Positions 34,118-41,179 of a stretch of DNA of 41,179 bases are shown here, piece after piece. A model generated the notes under the pieces. The model saw only the letters and a list, made by a program, of their open reading frames with translations. It did no database searches and was not told the origin of the DNA. This DNA is from Calothrix sp. MO_192.B10 (lineage in GTDB: Bacteria; Cyanobacteriota; Cyanobacteriia; Cyanobacteriales; Nostocaceae). Position 1 is the first letter of the stretch. Every line of letters starts with the position of its first letter. Both the position numbers and the translations under genes were made by a program. The stretch spans positions 1 to 41,179 of the forward strand of contig JASJDS010000064.1 in the NCBI GenBank assembly GCA_030065055.1, read 5' to 3'.

Positions 34118-35584
34118 ATGACAATGTTAAAACTTCAAAGCTCAAATCTTTCTTCCCGTTTGACGTTTTTTGTCGCCTTGGGAGGTATTGCTATAGGGTT
34201 AGTTGTGGGCTTCCTGGCTGGTCTAAAGCCCCTGCTAGTAGGTGCTGCTCTGTTTGGAGGGGCAGTACTTGTCTGGTTCTTTGCCAAATTTGAGCAAGCT
34301 GTTATGGGTCTGTTGATTCTGCGTAGCTCTCTCGATATTTTCTCCGACTACCAAATACCAGCAGCATTTGCACTTGGCTTAGACATATTGGCTATATTAT
34401 ATGTAACCCTCAAGCTCTTAACAGGTCAACGTATACAAGTAGATAACTTCTGGTGGTTATTTGTAGGATGGATCTTATTACAGGGACTATGGGTAGTACT
34501 ATTACCTCTTGGGGGATTAGGACTAGAAGGTTCATATTTACCAACAGCTATCCGTGAATGGGTGCGCCTGTTTTCCTGGTTGATGGTCTATCTAATAGTA
34601 ATGCAGCTCAAAGATAGAGTTCATCCCCAAAAACTCATATCTCTTTTATTTCTAAGTCTAATCGCACCATTAACAGCAGCAGCGATGCAGACATTTCTAC
34701 CCCAATCAGTCCTTCCTTCTCAATTAGTCAATGTAACTGCCGATTCCATAGGTGAAAATCTTTCTCGGATCAACGGTACTCTTGGTCATCCAAATACCTT
34801 TGGAACCTTTTTACTGCTGTTTATTGGTCTAACCACCTGGAAACTCAGATGTGCAAAACAACGGGTAACCTGGTTAGTTTTATTGGGCGTACTGGCATTC
34901 TTTTTTGTCGGTACAAAGGCTTTATTTAGCATTGTCATGCTGGCTGTTTTTATCTTGGTATTAGTTGTTCCCAGATTAAGTTTAACTAATCTGATTGGTG
35001 GATTATTATTATTTGCCATTGTGATCGGTTTGTTTGGCATGACAGAGTTTGGGCAGGAACGTCTGGCTTCAATTGCCGAAACACCACTTTTAAATCCTGA
35101 TATGAATATATCCCGTGCCATTACTCTCTCTAAAAGTGATGGCAATAGCTTCAATTGGCGATTAGCTGAGTGGAGTTACTTGCTAAAACAGTGGGAATAT
35201 TCTCCTCTATTAGGTTTTGGCTTAGGAACCACTCCATTTGTTAGTCATAGTGGGCTTTTACCTCACAATGATTATATTCGAGCCTTAATAGAAGGAGGGG
35301 TTTTAGGTATTGTAACTTTTATCACTTTTTTAGCCTCTCAGGTAGTAAGGATATTGCAATTACTCCGTTCTCCAACTATTAGTAGTTCACAACGCCAATT
35401 ATGTGAAATTTTATTAGCCATTTCCCTCGCATTACCTGTAGGTATGATTACTGAAAATATATGGAGCCATACTACCTTCTTTTTCTATTGGTCAACTCTA
35501 ATGGCGATCGCAGGTTGGGACAATTGGAATCAGTCTAATACCAAAGATAACTCTATAAAACTTACGCAACTGGCACATTACTAA
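34118..35584 (+). CDS. O-antigen ligase/polymerase family protein (Wzy-like)
   Basis: A 488-residue integral membrane protein with about ten to twelve hydrophobic segments. The large periplasmic loop region carries GENLSRINGTLGHPNTFGTF, and a later loop has LLGFGLGTTPF and LLPHNDYIRALIEGGVLG, the conserved signature of the Wzy/WaaL group. Beside a Wzc-like kinase and a Wzx-like flippase, a polymerase (Wzy) role is more likely than a ligase role. It starts 15 bases after the kinase gene, so they are probably co-transcribed. ATG 34118 or 34124. Confidence 0.88.
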   Translation: MTMLKLQSSNLSSRLTFFVALGGIAIGLVVGFLAGLKPLLVGAALFGGAVLVWFFAKFEQAVMGLLILRSSLDIFSDYQIPAAFALGLDILAILYVTLKLLTGQRIQVDNFWWLFVGWILLQGLWVVLLPLGGLGLEGSYLPTAIREWVRLFSWLMVYLIVMQLKDRVHPQKLISLLFLSLIAPLTAAAMQTFLPQSVLPSQLVNVTADSIGENLSRINGTLGHPNTFGTFLLLFIGLTTWKLRCAKQRVTWLVLLGVLAFFFVGTKALFSIVMLAVFILVLVVPRLSLTNLIGGLLLFAIVIGLFGMTEFGQERLASIAETPLLNPDMNISRAITLSKSDGNSFNWRLAEWSYLLKQWEYSPLLGFGLGTTPFVSHSGLLPHNDYIRALIEGGVLGIVTFITFLASQVVRILQLLRSPTISSSQRQLCEILLAISLALPVGMITENIWSHTTFFFYWSTLMAIAGWDNWNQSNTKDNSIKLTQLAHY

Positions 35585-35660
35585 CTGTAGGGTGTGTGAC
35601 CAATTAATTCATAATTATTAATTCATAATTAATGGTGCATTAGCCCCTAAATTTATTTAT

Positions 35661-35766
35661 GGATCATGGATTTTTGGATTACACGGACAGTGGAATCTGT
35701 GTAATCTGTGATCGGATCACGGATTTTTGGATTACACGGACAGTGGAATCTGTGTAATCTGTGATT
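35661..35766. repeat. Tandem duplication of a 53-bp palindromic unit
   Basis: Two 53-bp copies (35661-35713 and 35714-35766) differ at two positions. Each contains the inverted repeat GATTACAC...GTGTAATC around GGACAGTGGAATCT. The unit lies 77 bases after the Wzy-like gene and 85 bases before the next glycosyltransferase start. Confidence 0.85.
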
Positions 35767-35850
35767 GGCTCAAGAAAGAGGATTCATCCGTGTGTACTAA
35801 TTATCAATTACCAATTACCAATTATTCGTGCCAACTTACTGATATTCAAT

Positions 35851-37113
35851 ATGCAAACTACACAGACCTATCGTATTACTATTGTTAATCCTAGTGCAGG
35901 GGTGAATTGGAGTGGTGGTGGAGAAATTTTTGCCATTGAACTAGCCCGTCATCTTAATTCCTACTTTGACGTAGAATTATTGAGTGGTGCTACTTGCACC
36001 GACTTCTGCTATCCTGCTGGTGGTATTCCCCGGGTTGATGCCTATAATTTAGTGCGCCATCCACTGGTTGCTCCCCTGCTTCATCGCTTTGCTACCCACC
36101 CAGAAATAGTTATAGAACATTTATCCAACTTTTTACCCTGTGCGATTCATTGTTTGACCCATCCCACAGACTTAATATTTCCGTGCAATGACTATGGTGG
36201 TCTGGCAATGGCAGCTGTTGTCAGAGCCATTAAGGGAACTCCGATTTTATTCACAGAGCACGTTGGTTTAATGGGAAAAGGAGTTTCCTTGGCTCGTAAC
36301 CTACGTTTTCAACCAGATAGATTGGTAGTATTTTCCGAGGAAACAGCCGTATTTGCTCGCAATCTCCGACCCAGTCAAGTTATCAGTGTGATTCCCAATG
36401 GTGTGGATGTGAATAAATTTACACCAAATGGCGATCGCATTGATTTAAATTTGCCCAAACCAGTGGTTCTGTGTGTTGCTTCTTTAAAACGTAATAGCCA
36501 TAAACGGGTAGAATTAGCAATGCAAGCTGTGGCTCGCTTACCACAAGCCAGTCTTTTATTATGTGGTGATGGATTAGACCGGGATTATTTTCAGACTTTA
36601 GGAGAAAAATTGTTAGGTACGGAGCGGTTTGTAATTAAGAGTGTTCCTCACCAACAAATGCCCTCAGTGTATCGGAGTGCGGATGCCTTTACCCTTCCAT
36701 CCATTAATGAACCTTTTGGGCTTGCATACCTAGAAGCGATGGCTTGTGGCTTACCAGTAGTTGCCACTGACGATTTGATGCGTCGTTATATTGTCGGCAA
36801 TGGTGGAGTAGTGTGTGATGTCACGAATCCAGATAGTTATGCGACTGCATTATCAACAGTACTCCAAGGAGATTGGCAAGCACGAGCTAGAGAACATGCC
36901 TTAGGCTTTAGTTGGGATGCCATCGCCAGACATTACCGTGATGTAATTATAAAAACTATTACCCAGTCCGGAAAAGGCAGGGGAGAAACCCCATATATAA
37001 ATGTAGAGAGCAGCGCAGTCTTGGGGAGCCACTCTCGTGGGTCGGTTCCCTCCGTTGAGAGAAGTGGCGTGATCTCCCCCATGAGCGACTGCGGAGGGCT
37101 TAAGAGGAGATGA
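35851..37113 (+). CDS. GT4 family glycosyltransferase with repeat-derived C-terminal tail
   Basis: A 420-residue GT-B glycosyltransferase from ATG 35851; the in-frame GTG at 35761 would start inside the 53-bp repeat. The opening TYRITIVNPSAGVNWSGGGE is followed by EIFAIELARHL. The C-domain has VVLCVASLKRNSHKRVELAM and the E-x7-E motif EPFGLAYLEAMACGLPVVA. The conserved domain ends about residue 375 (FSWDAIARHYRDVI). The last 40 or so residues (SSAVLGSHSRGSVPSVERSG and on) are encoded by a dispersed GC-rich repeat, 37012-37100, so the gene's natural end was lost and the tail is probably nonfunctional. Confidence 0.88.
   Translation: MQTTQTYRITIVNPSAGVNWSGGGEIFAIELARHLNSYFDVELLSGATCTDFCYPAGGIPRVDAYNLVRHPLVAPLLHRFATHPEIVIEHLSNFLPCAIHCLTHPTDLIFPCNDYGGLAMAAVVRAIKGTPILFTEHVGLMGKGVSLARNLRFQPDRLVVFSEETAVFARNLRPSQVISVIPNGVDVNKFTPNGDRIDLNLPKPVVLCVASLKRNSHKRVELAMQAVARLPQASLLLCGDGLDRDYFQTLGEKLLGTERFVIKSVPHQQMPSVYRSADAFTLPSINEPFGLAYLEAMACGLPVVATDDLMRRYIVGNGGVVCDVTNPDSYATALSTVLQGDWQARAREHALGFSWDAIARHYRDVIIKTITQSGKGRGETPYINVESSAVLGSHSRGSVPSVERSGVISPMSDCGGLKRR
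37012..37100. repeat. Dispersed GC-rich repeat fused to a glycosyltransferase 3' end
   Basis: AGCGCAGTCTTGGGGAGCC at one side and CCCCCATGAGCGACTGCGG at the other match the repeat at about 14501-14537 (AGCGCGGTCTTGGGGGTTTC, CCCCATGAGCGACTGCG). Here the two halves are separated by about 45 bases of extra sequence. Confidence 0.65.
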
Positions 37114-37229
37114 GGGTCAAGAAAAAAATAGCATGAATCCTATTATCAAGACTACTATTTTGGCCACACCTAATTTACACCTTAAATTATTCTCTCAATC
37201 AATAATTAACCTAAGGTAATCAAATATCA

Positions 37230-38501
37230 ATGCTCATTGCTAAGTTACAAAAAACATTTTCAGGTCAATTTATTCGTAACGCTGGTTGGCTAGGATTGGC
37301 AGAATTAGCCAATCGTATTTTTCGTTTAGGAACAACAGTCACCCTAGCTCGCATGTTTAGCCCTAAAGATTATGGGCTAATGGCAATTGTTTATATTGTG
37401 ATTGAATTTTCCGCTCTGTTTACCCTAGATAGGGGAACTATGGCTAAGATTGTCCAGGCTGACGAAGAGGAACTGGAAACCATATGCAATACCTCTTACT
37501 GGCTAAACTGGATATTGTGCGTCTCGGTATTTCTTTTGCAATGTCTAGCTGCATTTCCCATTGCATATTTCTATGGTAACCCCAATTTAATTTTACCCAT
37601 TTGTAGTGTGGGTTTAGTTTATTTAATTTTTCCTATTTTTCTAGTACAAGGTGCATTAATAGAAAGAGAAAATCGTCTCAAAATAAAAGCCATAGGTAAT
37701 GCTGGTCAATCACTACTGGGTAATTTGATCACCGTCACTTTAGCTGTTTTGGGTATGGGTGTATGGTCTATAGTTTGGGCTATGGTCATATCGAATGTAG
37801 TTTGGATTTTTGTATATTATAAAAATAGTTCCTGGAGACCACCTAAATCGTTTAAGTTAGATAAATGGCAAGATATTACTAATTTTGGCAAAAATGTCAT
37901 TGCCGTTGAATTTTTAAACAGACTCAGAATGAATTTGGATTATTTGATAGTTGGTAGATTCCTGGGAATTAATGAGCTGGGTATATATTACTTCGCATTT
38001 AATGCAGGTTCTGGCATTACTATGAATATAGTCCAAACATTAATAGCTCCTCTATTTCCCCATCTTTGTTCTGTTCGTAAAAATTACCAACAGTTTAAGG
38101 CAAGATATGTTAACAGTGTGAAAACAATTGCTAGCGTGATAGTTCCAATTGTTCTTCTACAATCAGCCGCTGCTCCGTTTTATGTACCCGTTATATTTGG
38201 TCAAAAATGGAGTAGTGCCATTCCTATATTGATACTTATCTGTCTTTCTGTAATACCCAGAGCCTTTAAACTCTCATCCTCCCTTGTACTCAATGCTATA
38301 GATAAAACCCACATAGTCTTTTACTTTGATGTTATTTATACTGTAGTGTTTACAGCCGCTTTATTAGTAACAGTAAAAATGGGAGTATTGTGGGTTGCGA
38401 TCGCAGTATTAGCTAGTCATTTAATTATGTCTGTTATCTTCAATGTCTGGGTTGAAAATTATGCTTTCCATAAAAAGAAAAATGTATTCTATGAAAGCTA
38501 A
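37230..38501 (+). CDS. Oligosaccharide flippase (Wzx-like, MOP superfamily)
   Basis: A 423-residue polytopic membrane protein with 11-12 hydrophobic segments. The opening GQFIRNAGWLGLAELANRIF and RLGTTVTLARMFSPKDYGLM is the typical start of PST-type Wzx flippases (RNA-W...R.....LAR-L-P-D-G). Length is a little short of the usual 430-480. It would flip the undecaprenyl-linked repeat unit to the periplasm for the Wzy-like protein. A repeat-rich gap of about 115 bases separates it from the preceding glycosyltransferase. Confidence 0.88.
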   Translation: MLIAKLQKTFSGQFIRNAGWLGLAELANRIFRLGTTVTLARMFSPKDYGLMAIVYIVIEFSALFTLDRGTMAKIVQADEEELETICNTSYWLNWILCVSVFLLQCLAAFPIAYFYGNPNLILPICSVGLVYLIFPIFLVQGALIERENRLKIKAIGNAGQSLLGNLITVTLAVLGMGVWSIVWAMVISNVVWIFVYYKNSSWRPPKSFKLDKWQDITNFGKNVIAVEFLNRLRMNLDYLIVGRFLGINELGIYYFAFNAGSGITMNIVQTLIAPLFPHLCSVRKNYQQFKARYVNSVKTIASVIVPIVLLQSAAAPFYVPVIFGQKWSSAIPILILICLSVIPRAFKLSSSLVLNAIDKTHIVFYFDVIYTVVFTAALLVTVKMGVLWVAIAVLASHLIMSVIFNVWVENYAFHKKKNVFYES

Positions 38502-39104
38502 TTTATGGGTAAAATAATGATACTTCAACAAGTGATATTGTGACTTGAGATTAATTCTGAAAATCACAAAAAGTATTAGCATACTTTTTCATCTCAAGCC
38601 TATAACTATAGAGCTAATATTTGATTCTCAAGATATACATCTGGTGAGCATTACCACCAGACTCATATTTTTTTGCAAAAATTCAAGCATATTACTATAT
38701 AAACCAGCATTTAATTGATATTATATTGACTCGCGCTACCCAGAGCGACTGTCGTCGTCGCGGTGAGTTAGTACTCCATCCCTTTTCCCCGACTTGAAGT
38801 AACTAACGAACCCTTTAGGGGGTCGCTCGTCAATCCAAAATCTAAAATCTAAAATTGAATGACAAAATCATCAAATATTGTTTTTTTTTAATTTTTACAT
38901 AATAAATTCACAGCATTTTTATAGTATTTTTATCTAAAATATAAAAATACTATACTTATTTCAATGGTAATATCAAGTTGTAGCGGAAGAGACTGTATAT
39001 TAATTTGGTAGGGTTCTGCCTGATTGTTTTCAAGCTAAATTGAATTAGATATCAGAGGAGATTTATTCTTAAGGACTTAAGTTTTATTAGGAGAAGATTA
39101 TTCT
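38502..39104. other. 0.6-kb intergenic region before the GT2 gene
   Basis: No gene is seen. It contains a GC-rich dispersed repeat fragment (about 38731-38835), TCTAAAA heptads near 38834-38858 and a 13-bp AT-only hairpin at 38921-38953. The gap may hold a separate promoter for the GT2 gene. Confidence 0.5.
38921..38953. repeat. Perfect 13-bp AT-only inverted repeat
   Basis: ATAGTATTTTTAT (38921-38933) and ATAAAAATACTAT (38941-38953) pair perfectly around CTAAAAT. No T-run terminator context is obvious. It lies 150 bases before the GT2 start and could be an operator or a folded leader element. Confidence 0.6.
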
Positions 39105-40124
39105 ATGAAACGTGAAAATCCTCGTGTAAGTATCGGATTGCCCGTATACAACGGTGCCCGTTTTTTGAGAACGGCAATAGAAGCAATTTTACAACAGACA
39201 TTTGTAGACTTTGAGCTGATTATTTCTGACAATGCTTCTAATGATGCAACTGAGGAAATTTGTAGAGAATATGCAGCTAAAGATAGGCGTATCCGTTATT
39301 ATCGTAACAAGCAAAATATAGGCGCATCTCCTAATTTTAACCGCGTTTTTGGGCTAGCTAGAGGTGAATATTTTAAATGGGCTGCTCATGATGATGTATG
39401 TGCTCCAGAATTACTGGAAAGGTGTGTTGCAGTTCTCGATAAAAGTCCTGATGTTGTTCTCTGTCACTCCATTGCTAAAGTGATAGATGATAATGGTAAT
39501 TTGTTACAAAAAGATGACGATCTATATGTCAAATGGACAAATGAAAATATTAAACTGAGGACAGATTCAATTAAACCACAAGAGCGTTTTCGAGACTTGG
39601 CTTGTTGTCCCCATTCTTGTTATCAAGTTTTTGGATTGATACGCACCAATGTTCTGAAAACAACTCCACTCATTGATAATTACGGTCGTTCTGATAAAGT
39701 ATTACTAGCTAGATTGGGTCTACTTGGTCGCTTCTATGAAGTTCCAGAAAATTTATTCTTTCTTAGAAGGCATGCTACTCAATCAATTAATATTAATGCT
39801 CAGTCTGTACACTCATTCTCTATCTGGTTTGACCCTTCTAACCGGGGTAAAATAATTTTTCCCAGATGTAGAAATTTCTTTGAGTATTTTGCTGCTATTA
39901 AACAAGTCCCATTACCTTGGCTAGATAAATTAGCTTGTTATCTCACCTTAGGAGAATTGTTACAACAAGAGTGGCAAGGGATGGCCAAAGATTTAGCAGT
40001 AGCCACAATACAAATCCTGGACAAATTTTATCGCACTCTCAATAGCAATCTTAATAGTAGTTATTCTCCAAAGACAGACTTAATATTTAATCGAATACCT
40101 AGATTAAGTATGACCAAACAGTAA
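39105..40124 (+). CDS. GT2 family glycosyltransferase
   Basis: A 339-residue GT-A fold inverting glycosyltransferase. The N-domain shows PRVSIGLPVYNGARFLRTAI, ELIISDNASNDATEEIC, and NIGASPNFNRVFGLARGEYF with the metal-binding AAHDDV (DxD-like HDD). The C-terminal third is helical with no clear membrane anchor. An AGGAG about 12 bases upstream supports ATG 39105. It may be a separately transcribed member of the exopolysaccharide locus. Confidence 0.9.
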   Translation: MKRENPRVSIGLPVYNGARFLRTAIEAILQQTFVDFELIISDNASNDATEEICREYAAKDRRIRYYRNKQNIGASPNFNRVFGLARGEYFKWAAHDDVCAPELLERCVAVLDKSPDVVLCHSIAKVIDDNGNLLQKDDDLYVKWTNENIKLRTDSIKPQERFRDLACCPHSCYQVFGLIRTNVLKTTPLIDNYGRSDKVLLARLGLLGRFYEVPENLFFLRRHATQSININAQSVHSFSIWFDPSNRGKIIFPRCRNFFEYFAAIKQVPLPWLDKLACYLTLGELLQQEWQGMAKDLAVATIQILDKFYRTLNSNLNSSYSPKTDLIFNRIPRLSMTKQ

Positions 40125-40226
40125 TCGGTGTCAACTCCCAATTTAGAATTTAGAATTTAGAATTTAGAAATTTTTCCATTCTCCATTCTTAATTCTTCAT
40201 TCACAATTTTTTCCCTGACTATTGGC

Positions 40227-40437
40227 AAATTAATCAATGGTCTATAGCCCTTCATTTCTTGTTCCTTGCCTCTGGTAAAGAATGCAGGGATTGAGGTTCC
40301 CGCCTCAAATCCGTCATTTCTTGTTCCTTGCCTCTGGCAAAGAATGCAGCGAATTAATCAATGGTCTATAGCCCCTCATTTCTTGTTCCTTGCCTCTGGC
40401 AAAGAATGCAGGGATTGAGGCTCCCGCCTCAAATCCG
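40227..40437. repeat. Three-copy direct repeat with hairpins
   Basis: Copies 1 (40227-40313) and 3 (40352-40437) are about 86 bases and nearly identical: AATTAATCAATGGTCTATAG, then TCTTGTTCCTTGCCTCTGG, then GATTGAGGYTCCCGCCTCAA. Copy 2 (40314-40351) has only the central part. TTGAGGCTCCCGCCTCAA is a hairpin. Differences between copies are few, indicating recent duplication. Confidence 0.8.
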
Positions 40438-40562
40438 TGCTGGAGGTGTGGAAACCAGAGAGACACTCTTAGTAGGGGAGCAAACCCATCACTAATAAAA
40501 CAACAGCATCATTTATCGATGGGGAAACTGATGACTGATATCATGTTCGTCTGAACAATTAC

Positions 40563-40636
40563 GATATAGTACTACGCCTCCACGGTTAGGACATTTCTAA
40601 ATCCTGAAACCTTTTGACAGCCTGCTGTTCCCTGTT
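40563..40636. repeat. Dispersed repeat, copy 2
   Basis: GATATAGTACTAC, then GGACATTTCTAAATCC, then CCTTTTGACAGCCTGCTGTT align with 14973-15048. This copy lacks an adjacent REP palindrome. Confidence 0.6.
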
Positions 40637-40746
40637 ACCTAGCACGTAGTGCTATAAAAGTAACGCTGAAATTTTAAAATCAAAAAAATCTGGAAATTTT
40701 ATATCGTAACTAATTACACAAACATGGTATAATAATTGAAATGACA

Positions 40747-40954
40747 GATATAGGATTACTATTTGATTTTTGTTGGCGTAGCCTGCGATACGCAGAGCCT
40801 CAAGCCTCCGGCTTATCGCGCTTAAAACACGTAGGGTGTGTTACCGCAAAGCGTAACGCACCATCCAGTAATCTTTTCGGTGCGGAGTGCTTTTAGCATA
40901 AGGCGCCCTACAAGTAGCTAATTTTATTCAACAATCAAACCGGATTCCTATATC
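40747..40954. mobile_element. MITE with about 22-bp terminal inverted repeats
   Basis: The left end GATATAGGATTACTATTTGATT (first 20 bases plus TT) at 40747-40768 is matched by the reverse complement of 40933-40954, GATATAGGAATCCGGTTTGA + TT. The interior carries GC-rich palindromic motifs (GTAGGGTGTGTTACCGCAAA) and no frame of note. Size about 208 bases. Confidence 0.7.
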
Positions 40955-40959
40955 ACTTC

Positions 40960-40994
40960 TTGACATACTCCCCTTGTTGAAACGAAGGGGATTC
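40960..40994 (-). mobile_element. IS200/IS605-type right end
   Basis: On the minus strand the sequence reads GAATCCCCTTCGTTTCAACA then AGGGGAGTATGTCAA, with stem CCCCTTCGTT/AAC-AAGGGG containing one bulge. It lies 66 bases beyond the stop of the partial minus-strand frame at the window edge, as expected for a tnpB-bearing element running off the right side. Confidence 0.75.
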
Positions 40995-41060
40995 AAAAAT
41001 GTTGTTCCGTAGCAGGATGAACCCGTGCTACTCCACATTTTCTTCCTGCCTCTTAGGCTC

Positions 41061-41179
41061 TTAACTAGGCAAATCACCTATGTTTTTTGCCCCCGCCAGA
41101 CCGCCTCCACAGGCATTTTGTTTAGCGTTTAGGAAGTGCCCCTCCCCAAACGGGTCTAAATTCTTGTATGAACAGTTTC
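41061..41179 (-). CDS. Probable IS200/IS605-family TnpB, C-terminal end (partial)
   Basis: An open minus-strand frame enters from the right edge and stops at TAA 41063-41061. The 38 visible residues read NCSYKNLDPFGEGHFLNAKQ then NACGGGLAGAKNIGDLPS. They are not diagnostic alone, but placement directly before an IS200/IS605 right end strongly suggests the end of tnpB. The catalytic RuvC part would lie outside the window, so it is unknown whether the gene is intact. Confidence 0.5.
   Translation of the reverse strand, partial: NCSYKNLDPFGEGHFLNAKQNACGGGLAGAKNIGDLPS

Larger units (their letters stand above)
40125..41060. other. 0.94-kb repeat-rich intergenic region
   Basis: No gene is seen. 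Contents in order: AGAATTT heptads (about 40143-40169), a three-copy TTGCCTCTGG repeat block (40227-40437), the second copy of the dispersed repeat (40563-40636), a MITE (40747-40954) and the right end of an IS200/IS605-type element (40960-40994). Confidence 0.55.

Noticed and set aside
40227-40437. CRISPR-like repeats
   Set aside because: Only three copies, with repeated rather than unique intervening sequence.
1-41179. tRNA or rRNA genes
   Set aside because: No cloverleaf with a GGTTCRANYCC-type T-arm or rRNA-like conserved stretch was noticed by eye; a tRNAscan-SE or Infernal run would be decisive.

Overview
The window is a chromosomal stretch of a cyanobacterium, most likely a filamentous, heterocyst-type (Nostocales) strain. 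Evidence: an orange carotenoid protein (OCP) with its recovery protein and a carotenoid ketolase; many HIP1 octamers (GCGATCGC); heptameric short tandem repeats (TAATTAG, TTAGGAG, AACAACY, GTCAAAA) typical of heterocystous genomes; a DUF2811 protein; and a fused HisIE. GC content looks moderate, with AT-rich intergenic DNA.

Layout. 0.2-3.5 kb: a GH3-family acyl-adenylating enzyme (+), a secreted glutaminyl cyclase (-) and doubtful small ORFs. 4.2-7.9 kb: a compact ferric-iron ABC importer operon (futA, futB, futC). 8.2-10.6 kb: a photoprotection module of ocp, a structured 400-nt gap, then frp and crtW overlapping by one base. 11.0-13.5 kb: a soluble triple-GAF sensor histidine kinase whose first two GAF domains resemble cyanobacteriochromes. 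13.7-14.4 kb: hisIE. 14.4-15.7 kb: gene-free and repeat-rich. 15.7-22.9 kb (-): a damaged island with two formylglycine-generating-enzyme-like (SUMF1 fold) proteins, a truncated DUF4351 protein, a vWA-like protein and a MoxR-type AAA ATPase. A REP-associated tyrosine transposase (RAYT) and its REP arrays sit in the middle of this island. 22.9-24.2 kb: an IS200/IS605 tnpB remnant, a triplet of DnaA-box-like sites and DUF2811. 24.2-27.7 kb: an M1 aminopeptidase with HEAT repeats converging on a lone ABC ATPase, separated only by tandem repeats. 29.2-40.1 kb: an exopolysaccharide (Wzy-type) locus with three GT4 glycosyltransferases, a Wzc-like tyrosine autokinase, a Wzy-like polymerase/ligase, a Wzx-like flippase and a GT2 glycosyltransferase. 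40.1-41.2 kb: repeats, a MITE and the 3' end of another IS200/IS605-type gene.

How parts work together. CrtW makes the 4-keto carotenoid that OCP binds, and FRP returns active OCP to its resting state, so the three form one functional unit. FutA binds Fe3+ in the periplasm, FutB is the two-domain permease and FutC the ATPase. In the sugar locus the glycosyltransferases build a lipid-linked repeat unit, Wzx flips it, the Wzy-like protein joins units and the Wzc-like kinase controls length and export; the priming transferase and outer-membrane exporter are not in the window.

The most unusual region is 15.7-23.1 kb. The gene order (a lost upstream gene, MoxR ATPase, vWA protein, SUMF1-fold protein) resembles the NTP-dependent vWA/MoxR conflict-type systems of multicellular bacteria. 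Here it carries an in-frame UAA in the ATPase, a probable frameshift between the vWA and SUMF1 parts, a decapitated DUF4351 gene, and an upstream gene cut by a tnpB fragment. The RAYT in its centre has an in-frame 21-bp array of its own REP half-sites within its coding sequence, and several nearby arrays share one polarity: half-sites first, full palindrome last.
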